DNA of 17,568 nucleotides from Methanosarcinales archaeon (lineage in GTDB: Archaea; Halobacteriota; Methanosarcinia; Methanotrichales; Methanotrichaceae): NCBI GenBank assembly GCA_013415595.1, contig JAAEEW010000042.1, positions 1 to 17,568 of the forward strand. Direction: 5' to 3'. The position numbers and the translations under genes were made by a program. The notes under the pieces were generated by a model. The model was given only the letters and a program-made list of their open reading frames with translations. It had not been told where the DNA came from and did not search any database. Positions 1 through 7,905 of this stretch are shown piece by piece; position 1 is the first letter of the stretch, and the number at the start of each line of letters is the position of its first letter.

Positions 1-1
1 C

Positions 2-199
2 GTTAATGCGGAAAGCCGGTTGTATCACCTCTTAATCAATCAAGAAACATATGAAGAGGAGGTCAAGAAACCAAGAGCTTCGAAGCCTAGAATTGTAGGT
101 ACATCAGGTATGCCTGAAATGTCCTTAGAGATGATGATAGATCTGGTTAGGAAAAGCGGATATGTGGTTACTCGGAATAAGGGAGATGCATGTGGATGA
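2..199 (+). CDS. C-terminal end of an unidentified protein (cut by window edge)
   Basis: An open frame enters from the left edge and closes at TGA 197-199, giving the last 65 residues of a protein whose start lies outside the window. The visible part has an acidic/basic stretch (YEEEVKKPRASKPR) and then a helix-like segment (MSLEMMIDLVRKSGYVVTRN) before ending in DACG. I do not recognise the family. Base composition is clearly AT-richer than the genes after position 931, matching the transposase remnant next to it, so it may belong to transferred or repeat-associated DNA. It could also be a chance open frame, but methionine- and lysine-containing helical segments make a real C-terminus the better reading. 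Confidence 0.4.
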   Translation, partial: VNAESRLYHLLINQETYEEEVKKPRASKPRIVGTSGMPEMSLEMMIDLVRKSGYVVTRNKGDACG

Positions 200-247
200 T
201 GCACTCCTATTTTTCAATATTTGAGAATAGATTTTTCATGTGAATAT

Positions 248-730
248 CTATTGCAGTTCCACGCCAGAAGCTGCATCTCTCGGGCTCTTCGGGGTGTGTA
301 CCTTTTCCCCTTTGTGTTCCACATTAGCCCACATGGCATCGAGCTTTTCACGAGTAAGAGGATAGTTTGCCAGAAGCAGCGACTCCACCACCTCCACATG
401 ATCTGCAGCTTCCAGGAGCCATGATGAAACCGTTTCCTCTTTAATTCCTTTTATTCTATGGATAGACGCCAGGCTGTTTTTTTCGGCAACCATTGCCAGG
501 CATTCCATGATTTCGTGGGGACTGTGATGCTTGCCATAGAATACGGTTCCCCTATTCTCTACGAAGACCTTCTCGCAGGTTGTGCATTTCAGGCGCTGAG
601 TGCCCTTGGCGGTCTTGCCGTATTTGACGATGTTTCCTCGGCCAGCCTTGCCATAGTCGGGACAATCCCGGTTCCAGCAAAATGTTCCAGCCAGAGCTAA
701 GCGGTTTGCTTTCATTCCTACCCCAATCAT
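248..730 (-). pseudogene. Truncated IS1-like transposase (N-terminal part only)
   Basis: The 160-residue product begins with a zinc ribbon: Cys18 and Cys23 (CWNRDC) paired with Cys49 and Cys52 (CTTC). A helix-turn-helix-like region follows at about 70-105 (EIMECLAMVAEKNSLASIHR). It then reaches LDAMWANVEHKG near residue 130, which resembles the DEMW segment holding the first catalytic Asp of IS1-type DDE transposases. The frame stops about 25 residues later, so the rest of the catalytic core is missing and the protein should be inactive. Two ATGs are possible (730 or 715); a TATA-like box at 749-756 would start transcription close to 730, favouring a leaderless start there. I see no convincing terminal inverted repeats. 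IS1 assignment is by pattern only; IS1595 or another zinc-ribbon family is possible. Confidence 0.6.
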
Positions 731-748
731 GAGATTTGTGAGATCGTG

Positions 749-756
749 TATATAAA
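749..756 (-). promoter_or_regulatory. TATA box of the transposase remnant
   Basis: On the minus strand the bases read TTTATATA, close to the archaeal TATA consensus. The box ends 19 bases before the ATG at 730, placing the expected transcription start almost on that ATG and implying a leaderless message. Confidence 0.45.
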
Positions 757-930
757 CTTAATTAGGGTAAACTTGGGACCGTTGCCGGTGACAGCCTTGA
801 TCCCACAATGCTTATATTTCATCAATGTCGATAATTATATTACGAAATTTTGACACCGGTCTATCTGGATAAATAACTGGAGAATTTCAATCGAGCTATC
901 ATGTATTCTGGTCGGCTAAGGGTGTAAATT

Positions 931-1527
931 ATGAGCGAGTCGAAGAGCTCAGTTGAGGACATCAACCGTCTGTGCATGGAGAGGTACGAGCTGCTCGAAA
1001 AGGAGATCAGCTCGGCGATTGTGGAGGGAGTGAAAGAGGGAATCGCAGAGGGCACCAGGTCCGGATTTCTGGAAGGACTGAAAGAGTGCTTCGATATCGG
1101 ATTTCTGAACCTGAAGACGACCAGGGTCCGCACCCTGGACGAGATAGCCAGGGACATTGCCAGCGATGCCGTGGAGAGGAAGGCCCGGGAGCAGGTGATG
1201 TCCGAGGTCTGTCCTCGCCTGCAGGTGCATCTGAATGAGCTGTGCCAGGAGGCGGTGGACAATCTGATAAAAGAGCATGATATCACCACCCGGGCCGACA
1301 TCGACGCCATTTTAAAAGAACTCAAGATCAAGAAGATCCTGCAGGAGAAGATGGAGGGGGCGGAAAAGAAGGTGAAGGACCGCCTGCCGCCTCATTTCCT
1401 GGTGGCCTCTTTTCTCGACGGATTGACGGGAGGTATCACCCAGTGCCTCAACGAGAGCATCGACCGCTGCGTCCAGAAGGTGGAGGAGGCCCTGCACAGA
1501 AAATCCGGGGAGGCCGATAGTCCGTGA
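931..1527 (+). CDS. Charged alpha-helical protein of unknown function
   Basis: This 198-residue protein has no signal peptide or membrane segment, and I do not recognise it. It is rich in Glu, Lys, Arg and Asp with long predicted helices. These include a repetitive Glu/Gly stretch near residues 30-50 (SAIVEGVKEGIAEGTRSG) and a strongly charged segment near 130-150. Start ATG 931 is preceded by AGGGTG at 919-924, a usable Shine-Dalgarno. Its TGA overlaps the GTG start of the next gene by four bases, so the two are probably translated together, and this protein may act on the cytosolic side of that membrane protein. The glycine-spaced helix recalls flexible repeats seen in phage or membrane-associated proteins, but no function can be claimed. 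Confidence 0.75.
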   Translation: MSESKSSVEDINRLCMERYELLEKEISSAIVEGVKEGIAEGTRSGFLEGLKECFDIGFLNLKTTRVRTLDEIARDIASDAVERKAREQVMSEVCPRLQVHLNELCQEAVDNLIKEHDITTRADIDAILKELKIKKILQEKMEGAEKKVKDRLPPHFLVASFLDGLTGGITQCLNESIDRCVQKVEEALHRKSGEADSP

Positions 1528-2867
1528 AGAAAGATGAGCACAGCCCCGGGGAAGCGGAAATAGCGGTCAAGAGGCTGGCCCGGGAGCTATGCAGGAGGTA
1601 CGTCCACCAGATCGTCAAGGAGTCTACCAAGCGGGCACTGAAGGACCGCGGCCAAAAGCTGAGCGACAAGAAGCTGTCAAAGCTGGAAAGAGAGCTAAAA
1701 GAGCTCTCCGACGAGCAAAAGCTGCAAAAGTTCGATAAGTCCCTGGAGAAGGCCGCCCGGGAGATCGAGTCGGGGCGCGACGGCAATGTGGACGTCACGG
1801 AGAAGGTGAGCGAGATCCTGGAAGAGCCGCTTCGGGGAAGCCTGCTCATGAAGGCGGTGAAGCTCTCGACGGCGGTGGTGGTCCCGGTGGCGGTGGTGGT
1901 GGTGGCTTACTCCCTCCTCCTTCCCCTTCTGGCCGTCTCTCCCGATCCCCTGCACCTCAGCTTTGACCTGCCGGTGGAGGGGAGAGGCAGCCACTGGATC
2001 TACATCTCCAACCAGAGAGGAGGAGACCTGGAATGGCAGGCCCGCTCCGACCAGCCCTGGATCTCCCTCAGCATCGGCCGCGGACGGAGCGGCCGGGGGG
2101 AGACGGTGTCGGTCAGGGTGTCGGTGGACGCCCGGGGCCTGGAGGCGGGAAGGCACATAGGCCAGATCGTGATAACCTCCAACGGCGGAGAGATGACCGG
2201 ACGGGTGGTCCTGAACCTGTTTGAGGAGCCCAGTCTCTCGGTAAATCCCGATCCGCCATCCTACGAAGTGAGCCTGGAGGCGGGAACCAGGAGATCCGAG
2301 AGCCTGCAAATCGAGAACTCGGGAACCGGAAACCTGAGGTGGACCGCCAGCTCCGACCAGCCCTGGCTGGAGATCAGGCCCCGGTCAGGCACACACGACC
2401 AGACGGCCACGATTGCGATTGATGCCCGGGACCTCGATCCCGGAGATTATCGCGGCACCGTCACCATAGACTCCAACGGCGGGTCCCGGGAAGCAGCAGT
2501 ACATCTCACCGTGACCCGGCCACCCCGCCTGCAGGTGGACCGGGAGAACATGACCTTCGACTTCCAGCAAATGAGGCTTTTTGGCAGCACCCCCATCCAG
2601 CCAGAGCCTCAGAGATTCACCATATCCAACGCTGGCGACGGAGTCTTGAGCTGGTCCATTGAAAGCGACCAGCCGTGGCTCACCGTCTCGCCAGGCAGGG
2701 GCACCAACAGGGAAACGGTCAGCGTCTTTGTGAACACAGAGATGCTGGAAGATGACGCCAGCGGGAGCTTCGTCATCAGCTCCAACGGCGGATCGAGAAG
2801 GGGAACGGTCAATGTGAATATCGGCTACATGGCCATGCTGGCATCCAGGGCGCCGGAGGTGAGATAA
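1524..2867 (+). CDS. Single-span membrane protein with three BACON-like domains
   Basis: 447 residues. Residues 1-105 are highly charged and look coiled-coil (for example LSKLERELKELSDEQ at 51-65). A valine-dominated membrane helix spans about 112-137. The rest consists of three related units of about 100 residues, each with a DQPW motif (176-179, 278-281, 382-385) and a downstream SNGG (219-222, 317-320, 420-423). This layout matches BACON (or BACON_2) beta-sandwich domains, often linked to carbohydrate or mucin binding. With no cleavable signal and a basic N-terminal region, the likely topology is coiled coil inside, BACON array outside. The GTG start overlaps the previous stop (GTGA), so translation is coupled. 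Binding partner and role are unknown; surface-layer or glycan attachment is a guess. Confidence 0.8.
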   Translation: MKKDEHSPGEAEIAVKRLARELCRRYVHQIVKESTKRALKDRGQKLSDKKLSKLERELKELSDEQKLQKFDKSLEKAAREIESGRDGNVDVTEKVSEILEEPLRGSLLMKAVKLSTAVVVPVAVVVVAYSLLLPLLAVSPDPLHLSFDLPVEGRGSHWIYISNQRGGDLEWQARSDQPWISLSIGRGRSGRGETVSVRVSVDARGLEAGRHIGQIVITSNGGEMTGRVVLNLFEEPSLSVNPDPPSYEVSLEAGTRRSESLQIENSGTGNLRWTASSDQPWLEIRPRSGTHDQTATIAIDARDLDPGDYRGTVTIDSNGGSREAAVHLTVTRPPRLQVDRENMTFDFQQMRLFGSTPIQPEPQRFTISNAGDGVLSWSIESDQPWLTVSPGRGTNRETVSVFVNTEMLEDDASGSFVISSNGGSRRGTVNVNIGYMAMLASRAPEVR

Positions 2868-2879
2868 AGAGTGAGGAAA

Positions 2880-3391
2880 ATGTTTCTTTAAGAGCTGTCA
2901 TCCTCCGTCGAGATCCGGGCATCTGCCGGAGTGTTCTTGGGAGATCCTCACAGACTTTTCCGTCCTGCCAGGACTGGAATCCCTTCATCCGGCCGGTGGT
3001 GGGCCAGGCCGCCGAGGGGGCCCGGGCTGAGGGTGCAGATCTGGCCGGCAGGAGGCCGGCCTATGGCCTTCTCGCCCCGGGTGGTGAAAGTGGAGAGGAA
3101 GAGAGTGCTGCAGTGGCGGGGCCGTCTGTGGCTGCCCGGGCTGTTCGACGGCCCTGCATTCCTTCGCCATCCAGCCCCTGGACCTTAGAAGGGTGCGCTA
3201 TGTCCACAGCGAGATCTTCTACCTGCCTGCCAGTCCCCCTGCTGGCGAAGAACCTCGATTTGCAGATCCTGCCCGGCTTTGAGGGAATGAATCAGGCCTT
3301 AAAAGAGCGGGCGGAGGGATTAGAGAAGATCCAAACGCCCGGGCAGGCCAAGTCGGGGAATGGATGCAAAGAGTTTAGACTGATGGGGTGA
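2880..3391 (+). pseudogene. SRPBCC (polyketide cyclase/START-like) family gene, multiply frameshifted
   Basis: No single frame is convincing, but pieces in all three join into one SRPBCC-like protein. ATG 2880 follows a GTGAGG site; codon 4 is TAA, then ELSSSVEIRAS continues. Later pieces are WEILTDFSVL (from 2938), QDWNPFIRPVVGQAAEGAR (from 2969), LRVQIWPAGGRPMAFSPRVV through LPGLFDG (3027-3150), HSFAIQPLDLRRVRYVHSE (from 3157), and VPLLAKNLDLQILPGFEGMN (from 3233) to the stop at 3391. The order and the motifs WNPFI, GLFDG, VRYVHSE and GFEGMNQALK fit small proteins of this fold, about 150 residues long. At least five one-base shifts, all in the same sense, plus a stop codon break it. It is either a dead gene or badly read sequence. 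It lies just after the BACON gene and could once have been its third partner. Confidence 0.65.
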
Positions 3392-3584
3392 GAGAGGCCC
3401 GGGTGCAGCCCGACAATTTTTCAATATCGCTGTAATTATCTAAAAAAGTGTTCATAGTGGGTCTGATGGGGCCGGGCCTGTGCCAAAAATGCCCAAACTG
3501 AGGGGATTATGTTCCTATTTAGCTCCGACGGAACCGCATTTCCTACGAAACCGATTTAAGAGATGAATAATCATTAGGAGCACC
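3392..3584. other. Intergenic region before homocitrate synthase
   Basis: Nothing coding is visible. It holds an AT-rich patch with T- and A-tracts at about 3416-3448 that could end transcription from the left, and TATA-like bases near 3512-3519 (CTATTTAG) as a weak promoter candidate for the gene at 3585. TTAGGAG at 3573-3579 is a good ribosome-binding site for the ATG at 3585. Confidence 0.35.
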
Positions 3585-4768
3585 ATGCTGGACTACTCCG
3601 TAAACCAGTTTTTGGCGCTCGCCAAAACTCCGGCACTAGACATAGAAGTATGTGATGTTACCCTGAGAGACGGCGAGCAGATGCCAGGAGTGGTCTTCCG
3701 TCCTGAAGAGAAGCTGGAGATCGCCCGCAGCCTGGACGAGATGGGCGTCGACATCATCGAGGCCGGATTCCCGGTGGTATCCAAAGCGGAGAAAGAAGCG
3801 GTAAAGGCCATCTGCGACCTGGGCTTGAAAGCCAGGATTTCCGCGCTGTCCCGCTCGGTCAAGGGAGATGTGGACGCGGCCCTGGATTGCGACGTGGACA
3901 TGATCAGCGTCTTCATCGCCACCTCCGAGCTGCACCTCAAACACAAGCTGCACATGAGCTGCCCGGAGGCCATCAAGTGCGCCCTGGACACCGTTCAGTA
4001 CGCCAAGGACCACGGCCTTATCGTCCGCTTCTCAGCCGAAGACGCCACCCGCACCGATCTGGAGCTGCTGAAGAAGCTGTACAAGAGGGCAGAGGATCGG
4101 GGCGCGGACTACGTGAGCGTGGCGGACACCGTGGGCATCCTCAACCCCCGCACCACGTACTACATGATCAGCGAGATCAAGAAGACGGTGAAGATCCCCA
4201 TCTGCATGCACTGCCACGACGACCTGGGGATGGCCCTGGCCAACACCCTGGCCGGAGCGGAGGCAGGGGCCAAGCAGCTTCACACCACGGTGAACGGAAT
4301 AGGTGAGAGAAGCGGCAACACCCCCCTGGAAGAGCTGCTGGTGCCCTGCGGCTGCATTACGGCATCGATCGCTACGATCTGGCCAGGATCAAGGGGCTGT
4401 CCAGGATGGTGGACACCTTCTCCGGAGTGCCCGTCCCCAGGAACAAGGCGGTGGTGGGGGAGAACGCCTTCGCCCACGAATCGGGAATTCACGTGGCAGC
4501 GGTGCTGGAAGAGCCCCGGACCTACGAGCTGTATTCCCCGGAGATGGTGGGAGCCGACCGGCGGTTCGTGATCGGAAAACATACCGGAGCCAAGGCTCTG
4601 AAGCACATCACCAAGAAGATGGGCTACGAGCTGGACAGAAGCGAGATCTGCGCCCTGGCCGAGCGGGTCAAGACCTGCAGCGAGAACAAGAAGCCCATCA
4701 CCTGCGACCAGCTCCGCAAGCTGATCCTGAACCTGGACCTGGACAAGCTCACCTATCCTGATCCCTGA
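3585..4768 (+). CDS. aksA: Homocitrate synthase (AksA-type), interrupted by a frameshift
   Basis: This protein belongs to the HMGL-like/LeuA family, which condenses acetyl-CoA with a 2-oxoacid. The N-terminus has CDVTLRDGEQMPGVVF (residues 23-38), with the metal-binding Asp and catalytic Arg. The metal-site HxH is MHCHDD (His209, His211), followed by the NGIGERSGNTPLEE segment. A family C-terminus (HESGIHVAA, GKHTGAKAL) follows in another frame. Repaired length is about 394 residues, without the C-terminal regulatory domain of typical LeuA or CimA. Length and the PGVVF motif favour AksA, which makes homocitrate and longer homologues for the coenzyme B side chain. Near 4343 one G appears to be missing: GTG-CCC should read GTG-GCC, after which ALRLHYGIDRYDLARIKGL follows. 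As written, the first frame runs to 4571 with a wrong tail. LeuA or CimA cannot be fully excluded. Confidence 0.8.
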
Positions 4769-4786
4769 AAATCCTGATCCCTGAAA
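4755..4786. repeat. Perfect 16-bp tandem duplication over the aksA stop codon
   Basis: ATCCTGATCCCTGAAA occurs twice back to back (4755-4770 and 4771-4786). The first copy contains the TGA stop of homocitrate synthase (4766-4768); the second repeats the same bases in the trailer. It looks like a recent slippage duplication. Confidence 0.9.
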
Positions 4787-4938
4787 GACCGGCCCCAGGC
4801 GAAAGATGGTTGCCAGGCGCCCCGGGGACCATTTCAATAATTTTGGCCTCTTCGGACCGGGGGCCAGGGGCCTGGAGATCAAACCGACCTCCAGAAAGAG
4901 GATTAAATTGATCTACCCCCGGGAAGTCCCTTATCAAA

Positions 4939-5919
4939 ATGATTGATCTCATCCTCAGAACAGTGGACTTCGCCATACCGGTGCTGGTCACCATCTTTCT
5001 GGGCCTGTTCTTCGCCGGGTTTATTGTGGAGATGGGAGCCATCCGCCGCCTCTCTTACATCGCCAGGCCCCTGGTGACGGCGGCCCACCTGCCGGCCATC
5101 TCCGCCTCCTCCTTCGTGGTCTCCCTGGGATCGGCGGTGGCGGCCAACGCCATGATCGCCCGGTTTCGAAAGGAGGAGTCCCTGAGCGACCGGGAGGCTT
5201 TGCTTTGCGCCGTCATGAACAGCATTCCCGTCTACCTGAGGGAGATCTTCACCTACCAGATCCCCATCGTAATCCCCGCCCTGGGAACCCTGGTGGGCGG
5301 CCTGTACGCCATGGTCTTCATGGTCACCGCCCTGGTCAAGGTGAGCCTGGTGGTGATCCTGGGGAGGGCCTACCTGGAGAGAAGGGAGGTGGAGCTGGAC
5401 GTGGCCCTGCCGGTCAGGGCGTCCATGCGGTCTGCGGCCCTGAGATCCCTGCACAGCCAGTCCAGAATATTCGCCCGCATCTCCATTCTCTACCTGGCCA
5501 TGACCTTCCTGGTCTTCCTGCTGACCGACCGGGGGTTCTTCGAGGCCCTGTCCATCCTGCCCGTGGCCCGGGCGTTTGGCATCCCCGCCGAGAGCCTGGT
5601 GCCCCTCACCAGCTACGTGGCCAGCCCCATCCTGGGAATAAGCTTGCTCGGGCCCATGATCCACAGCGGGACATTGAACGCCGTCCAGGCCATGACCGTG
5701 CTCATGCTGGGGAGCATGTTCATGCTTCCCATCTTCGCCATGCGAAGCATGGTGCCCAACTACACGGCCCTCTTCGGGATGCGTCTGGGCTTATCCGTAG
5801 TCACCTTCTCCACCGGCATAAGCATCCTGGTGAGGCTGGCCGCCCTGCTGGTGCTGCTGCGGATGGGATCAGGAGTGGGACTGCTGGCCCAGGTGGGAGC
5901 CTACATCAACCACCTGTGA
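4939..5919 (+). CDS. Polytopic membrane protein with nucleoside-recognition (GATE) domain
   Basis: 326 residues with roughly eight hydrophobic spans and short charged loops, so an integral membrane protein. The C-terminal half carries a run typical of the GATE/nucleoside-recognition fold: SPILGISLLGPMIHSG at about 231-246, then a hydrophobic LMLGSMFMLPIFAM stretch. A related segment near 55-72 (AISASSFVVSLGSAVAANAM) suggests two halves. Archaeal proteins of this family are found widely in methanogens and are related to the membrane domains of FeoB-type and spore-maturation proteins; the transported substrate is not established. ATG 4939 is the first good start, but no strong ribosome-binding site precedes it. 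Weak TATA-like bases lie near 4902-4908. It follows homocitrate synthase by 170 bases and is probably its own unit or a read-through partner. Confidence 0.8.
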   Translation: MIDLILRTVDFAIPVLVTIFLGLFFAGFIVEMGAIRRLSYIARPLVTAAHLPAISASSFVVSLGSAVAANAMIARFRKEESLSDREALLCAVMNSIPVYLREIFTYQIPIVIPALGTLVGGLYAMVFMVTALVKVSLVVILGRAYLERREVELDVALPVRASMRSAALRSLHSQSRIFARISILYLAMTFLVFLLTDRGFFEALSILPVARAFGIPAESLVPLTSYVASPILGISLLGPMIHSGTLNAVQAMTVLMLGSMFMLPIFAMRSMVPNYTALFGMRLGLSVVTFSTGISILVRLAALLVLLRMGSGVGLLAQVGAYINHL

Positions 5920-6108
5920 GGGGAGAGGGGCGGGCCACGGTCCCGGCCGGCGGAGCGGGATGTAGCCGGGGGGCTGGACAGTCCAGACCGAAACGGAGGC
6001 CCCTGGAAAATCCAGATAGCAGAGGCCAGGGGTCGAGAGATGCTCCCGGCACAGGCAGGTCAGGATTCACAGAAAGCTTTATTCCGCCGCCCCCAAAAGT
6101 ACGACGAA
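5920..6108. other. Intergenic region with a short perfect palindrome
   Basis: GC-rich spacer with no convincing gene. CTGGAC-A-GTCCAG at 5974-5986 is a 13-base odd palindrome that could be an operator or a small hairpin. TATA-like GCTTTATT at about 6076-6083 lies at a distance that would start transcription near the ATG at 6109. Confidence 0.3.
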
Positions 6109-6993
6109 ATGGCATCTTCGACATGTAAGATTCGTCTCGCTTTCCTGGCCATGGCCCTGGCGGCAGTGGCGGCAGTCTTGCTGGCCATCTCTTTCCCGGC
6201 CATAACCCTGGCCAAAGAACCCCATATCCCGGATATACCCGCTGGGGCCGGCATGGAGGATGCGATAATGATCGCTTCCAGGCTCTCTTATCCCCTCAGC
6301 CTCTCAAAGGAGGAGCTGAGGGAGGCAGGCCTGACCGGGGCAGACTGGCAGGAGCTGGACGGGCAGAGGGTGGACCAAAGACAGGTAGAGGGGCTGCTGC
6401 AGGGCCTGACGGGCCGGATGGGGAGCGCAGCCTACGGCCAGAGCGTGGAGAACATGATCGGGGTATTCTCCATCGAGAAGAAGGTGATCCTGGGAGATAA
6501 TCCGGCAGATGAAGCCGCCAGGAACGCCGCCACAGACCCCCTGAGCCTGGCTTCGGGAGCCGGGCAGGCGGCCAGGATGGGGCCCCGACTGCTGGACTTC
6601 GAGTTCCTCCCCTGGTCCGTGAACTCCACCGCCGGGCCGCAGCAGGTCAACTTCACCCTGATGACCGACGAGCCGCTCCTTTCGCCCACGGCCCTGGACC
6701 TGGCGGATGATGAACTGGAGTACGCCGAACTGGCGAATGCGCAGCAGGGCGAGGTATCCCGGGCCAGGTTCGTCAGCCCCTCGGGAGGCAAATCTGCCGA
6801 GATGCTCTTCTTCCCCCGGGGCAACGGCACCATCTACAGCGGGAACCTGACCCTGCCCCAGGATAGCGAGGCCGGAGTGTGGATGCTTCACAGCCTGACC
6901 CTGGTGGGAGCCTCGGGCTACAGGGTGCAGATGGACGCAGACGAGGTCCAGGCGACCGGCTGTCCTGCGGCCTTCCGGGTAGAGCGAGGGTAG
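6109..6993 (+). CDS. Secreted beta-rich protein of unknown function
   Basis: The open frame begins at 6040, but ATG 6109 is preferred because it puts a clean signal peptide at the N-terminus: basic start (CKIR), a long Ala/Leu/Val core and a cleavage-like site ending TLA before KEPH. The mature part is about 255 residues. Its first half is helical and acidic (KEELREAGLTGADWQELDG). The last 130 residues look like a beta-sandwich, with VNFTLMTDEPL, ARFVSPSGGKS, GTIYSGNLTLPQ and EAGVWMLHSLTLVGASGYRV. The last two fit a pattern I associate with exported Ig-like modules (pGtW-L-s-x-L-x-D-x-x-G). No catalytic motif is visible. No clear Shine-Dalgarno precedes 6109, so a leaderless message is possible. 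It is followed by the secreted nuclease-like gene in the same direction, 86 bases away. Confidence 0.65.
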   Translation: MASSTCKIRLAFLAMALAAVAAVLLAISFPAITLAKEPHIPDIPAGAGMEDAIMIASRLSYPLSLSKEELREAGLTGADWQELDGQRVDQRQVEGLLQGLTGRMGSAAYGQSVENMIGVFSIEKKVILGDNPADEAARNAATDPLSLASGAGQAARMGPRLLDFEFLPWSVNSTAGPQQVNFTLMTDEPLLSPTALDLADDELEYAELANAQQGEVSRARFVSPSGGKSAEMLFFPRGNGTIYSGNLTLPQDSEAGVWMLHSLTLVGASGYRVQMDADEVQATGCPAAFRVERG

Positions 6994-7079
6994 GCGAGCA
7001 AAGCCCCCCTCTCAGTTACACTTTTCAGTTGCATTTTTATCCTTGCACCAGATTAAGGAGGGAATAGCTGGTTTGGGGT

Positions 7080-7847
7080 ATGGCTATGAAGTGCGCTACG
7101 CTGAGTTTGGGCATTGCCCTTTTGATGTTGATTCTGTCAGTCGCATCTGCCGCTGCCGCGCCGGGCGAGGCCAGCGGCACGGTGACCAACGTGGTGAACG
7201 GGGACACCTTCGACGTCCAGGGCCTGGGCCGGGTCAAGCTGGCGGACGTGACCTGCCCGGAGGTGGGCAGCACCCGGGGAGACAGCGCCCTGGCCTTCAC
7301 CCTCAACTGGCTGCAGGGCCGACGGGTGTACCTGGACCTGGATAATCCCTACGCCATGGACGAGTACGGCCGCTATATTGCTGTGGCCTATCTGGCCAAC
7401 CCCGACGGGTCCATCAATGTCACTCAGAACTTCAACCGCATCCTGGTGGACGGCGGCCAGGCCTGCGTGTGGGACGTGACCACCAACGACTTCGACCCGG
7501 CCGACTGGTGGGGAGGGCAGATTCCCGCCGGGACCTGCGTGCAGTTCTATCCCGGCCATTCCAGCTCCGTCTCCTCCCGGCCCATGTTCAGCAGCGACGA
7601 GGAGTGGGCCCTGAGGGGAACGGGGCAGAAGGGCCGGCCCTTCCCCTGGGAGACGGATTTCAAGGTGGAGGGCACCTACATGGGCAACCTGGAGACCGGG
7701 ATCTACCACAAGCCCACCTGCACCCTGGCCAAGAAGACCAGGCCCGACCTGAGGGTGTGGTTCAACACTCCGGAGCAGGCGCTGTACTATGGACTTCGCC
7801 CCTGCGACATCTGCAATCCGGAGTATTACGGAGACTGGCTGTGGTGA
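7080..7847 (+). CDS. Secreted staphylococcal-nuclease-like protein with C-terminal zinc-site module
   Basis: 255 residues. A signal peptide (KCATLSLGIALLMLILSVASA) is followed by an SNase/thermonuclease fold: TVTNVVNGDTFDV at 34-46, GRVKLADVTCPEV at 50-62 and DEYGRYIAVAYL at 94-105. By alignment to staphylococcal nuclease, Asp21 (D42), Glu43 (E61) and Arg87 (R98) are kept, but Arg35 is Lys (K53) and Asp40 is Thr (T58), so activity may be altered or lost. Residues 200-247 form a second module with H210, C214, C242 and C245 in the pattern HxxxC-27-CxxC, resembling the Ada-type zinc-binding motif often fused to extracellular SNase domains. ATG 7080 or 7086 may start it; GGGGT at 7075-7079 suits 7086. 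Role: extracellular nucleic-acid cleavage or binding, inferred. Confidence 0.8.
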   Translation: MAMKCATLSLGIALLMLILSVASAAAAPGEASGTVTNVVNGDTFDVQGLGRVKLADVTCPEVGSTRGDSALAFTLNWLQGRRVYLDLDNPYAMDEYGRYIAVAYLANPDGSINVTQNFNRILVDGGQACVWDVTTNDFDPADWWGGQIPAGTCVQFYPGHSSSVSSRPMFSSDEEWALRGTGQKGRPFPWETDFKVEGTYMGNLETGIYHKPTCTLAKKTRPDLRVWFNTPEQALYYGLRPCDICNPEYYGDWLW

Positions 7848-7877
7848 GGGGCGAATATCGGAAAATGCTTTTTATCC

Positions 7878-7899
7878 AGGGCCCGGCCGACCGGGCCCT
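7878..7899. terminator. Strong hairpin between convergent genes
   Basis: A perfect 9-bp stem (AGGGCCCGG / CCGGGCCCT, 7878-7886 and 7891-7899) with a four-base loop sits between the stops of the nuclease-like gene (7847) and the minus-strand gene (7906). A T5 tract at 7869-7873 precedes it on the plus strand. It probably separates the two converging transcripts. Confidence 0.6.
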
Positions 7900-7905
7900 A
7901 TCCCC

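Noticed and set aside
4335..4350. Programmed -1 frameshifting in homocitrate synthase
   Set aside because: No slippery heptamer or downstream pseudoknot-like structure is apparent, and the family is not known to use frameshifting.
5974..5986. 13-base palindrome CTGGAC-A-GTCCAG as a defined operator
   Set aside because: It is short and occurs once, in GC-rich DNA, so no regulator can be supported.
5205..6128. A 307-codon plus-strand frame overlapping the GATE membrane protein
   Set aside because: Translation is Gly/Pro/Arg/His-rich without motifs, typical of an out-of-frame GC-rich reading; the real gene is in the other frame.
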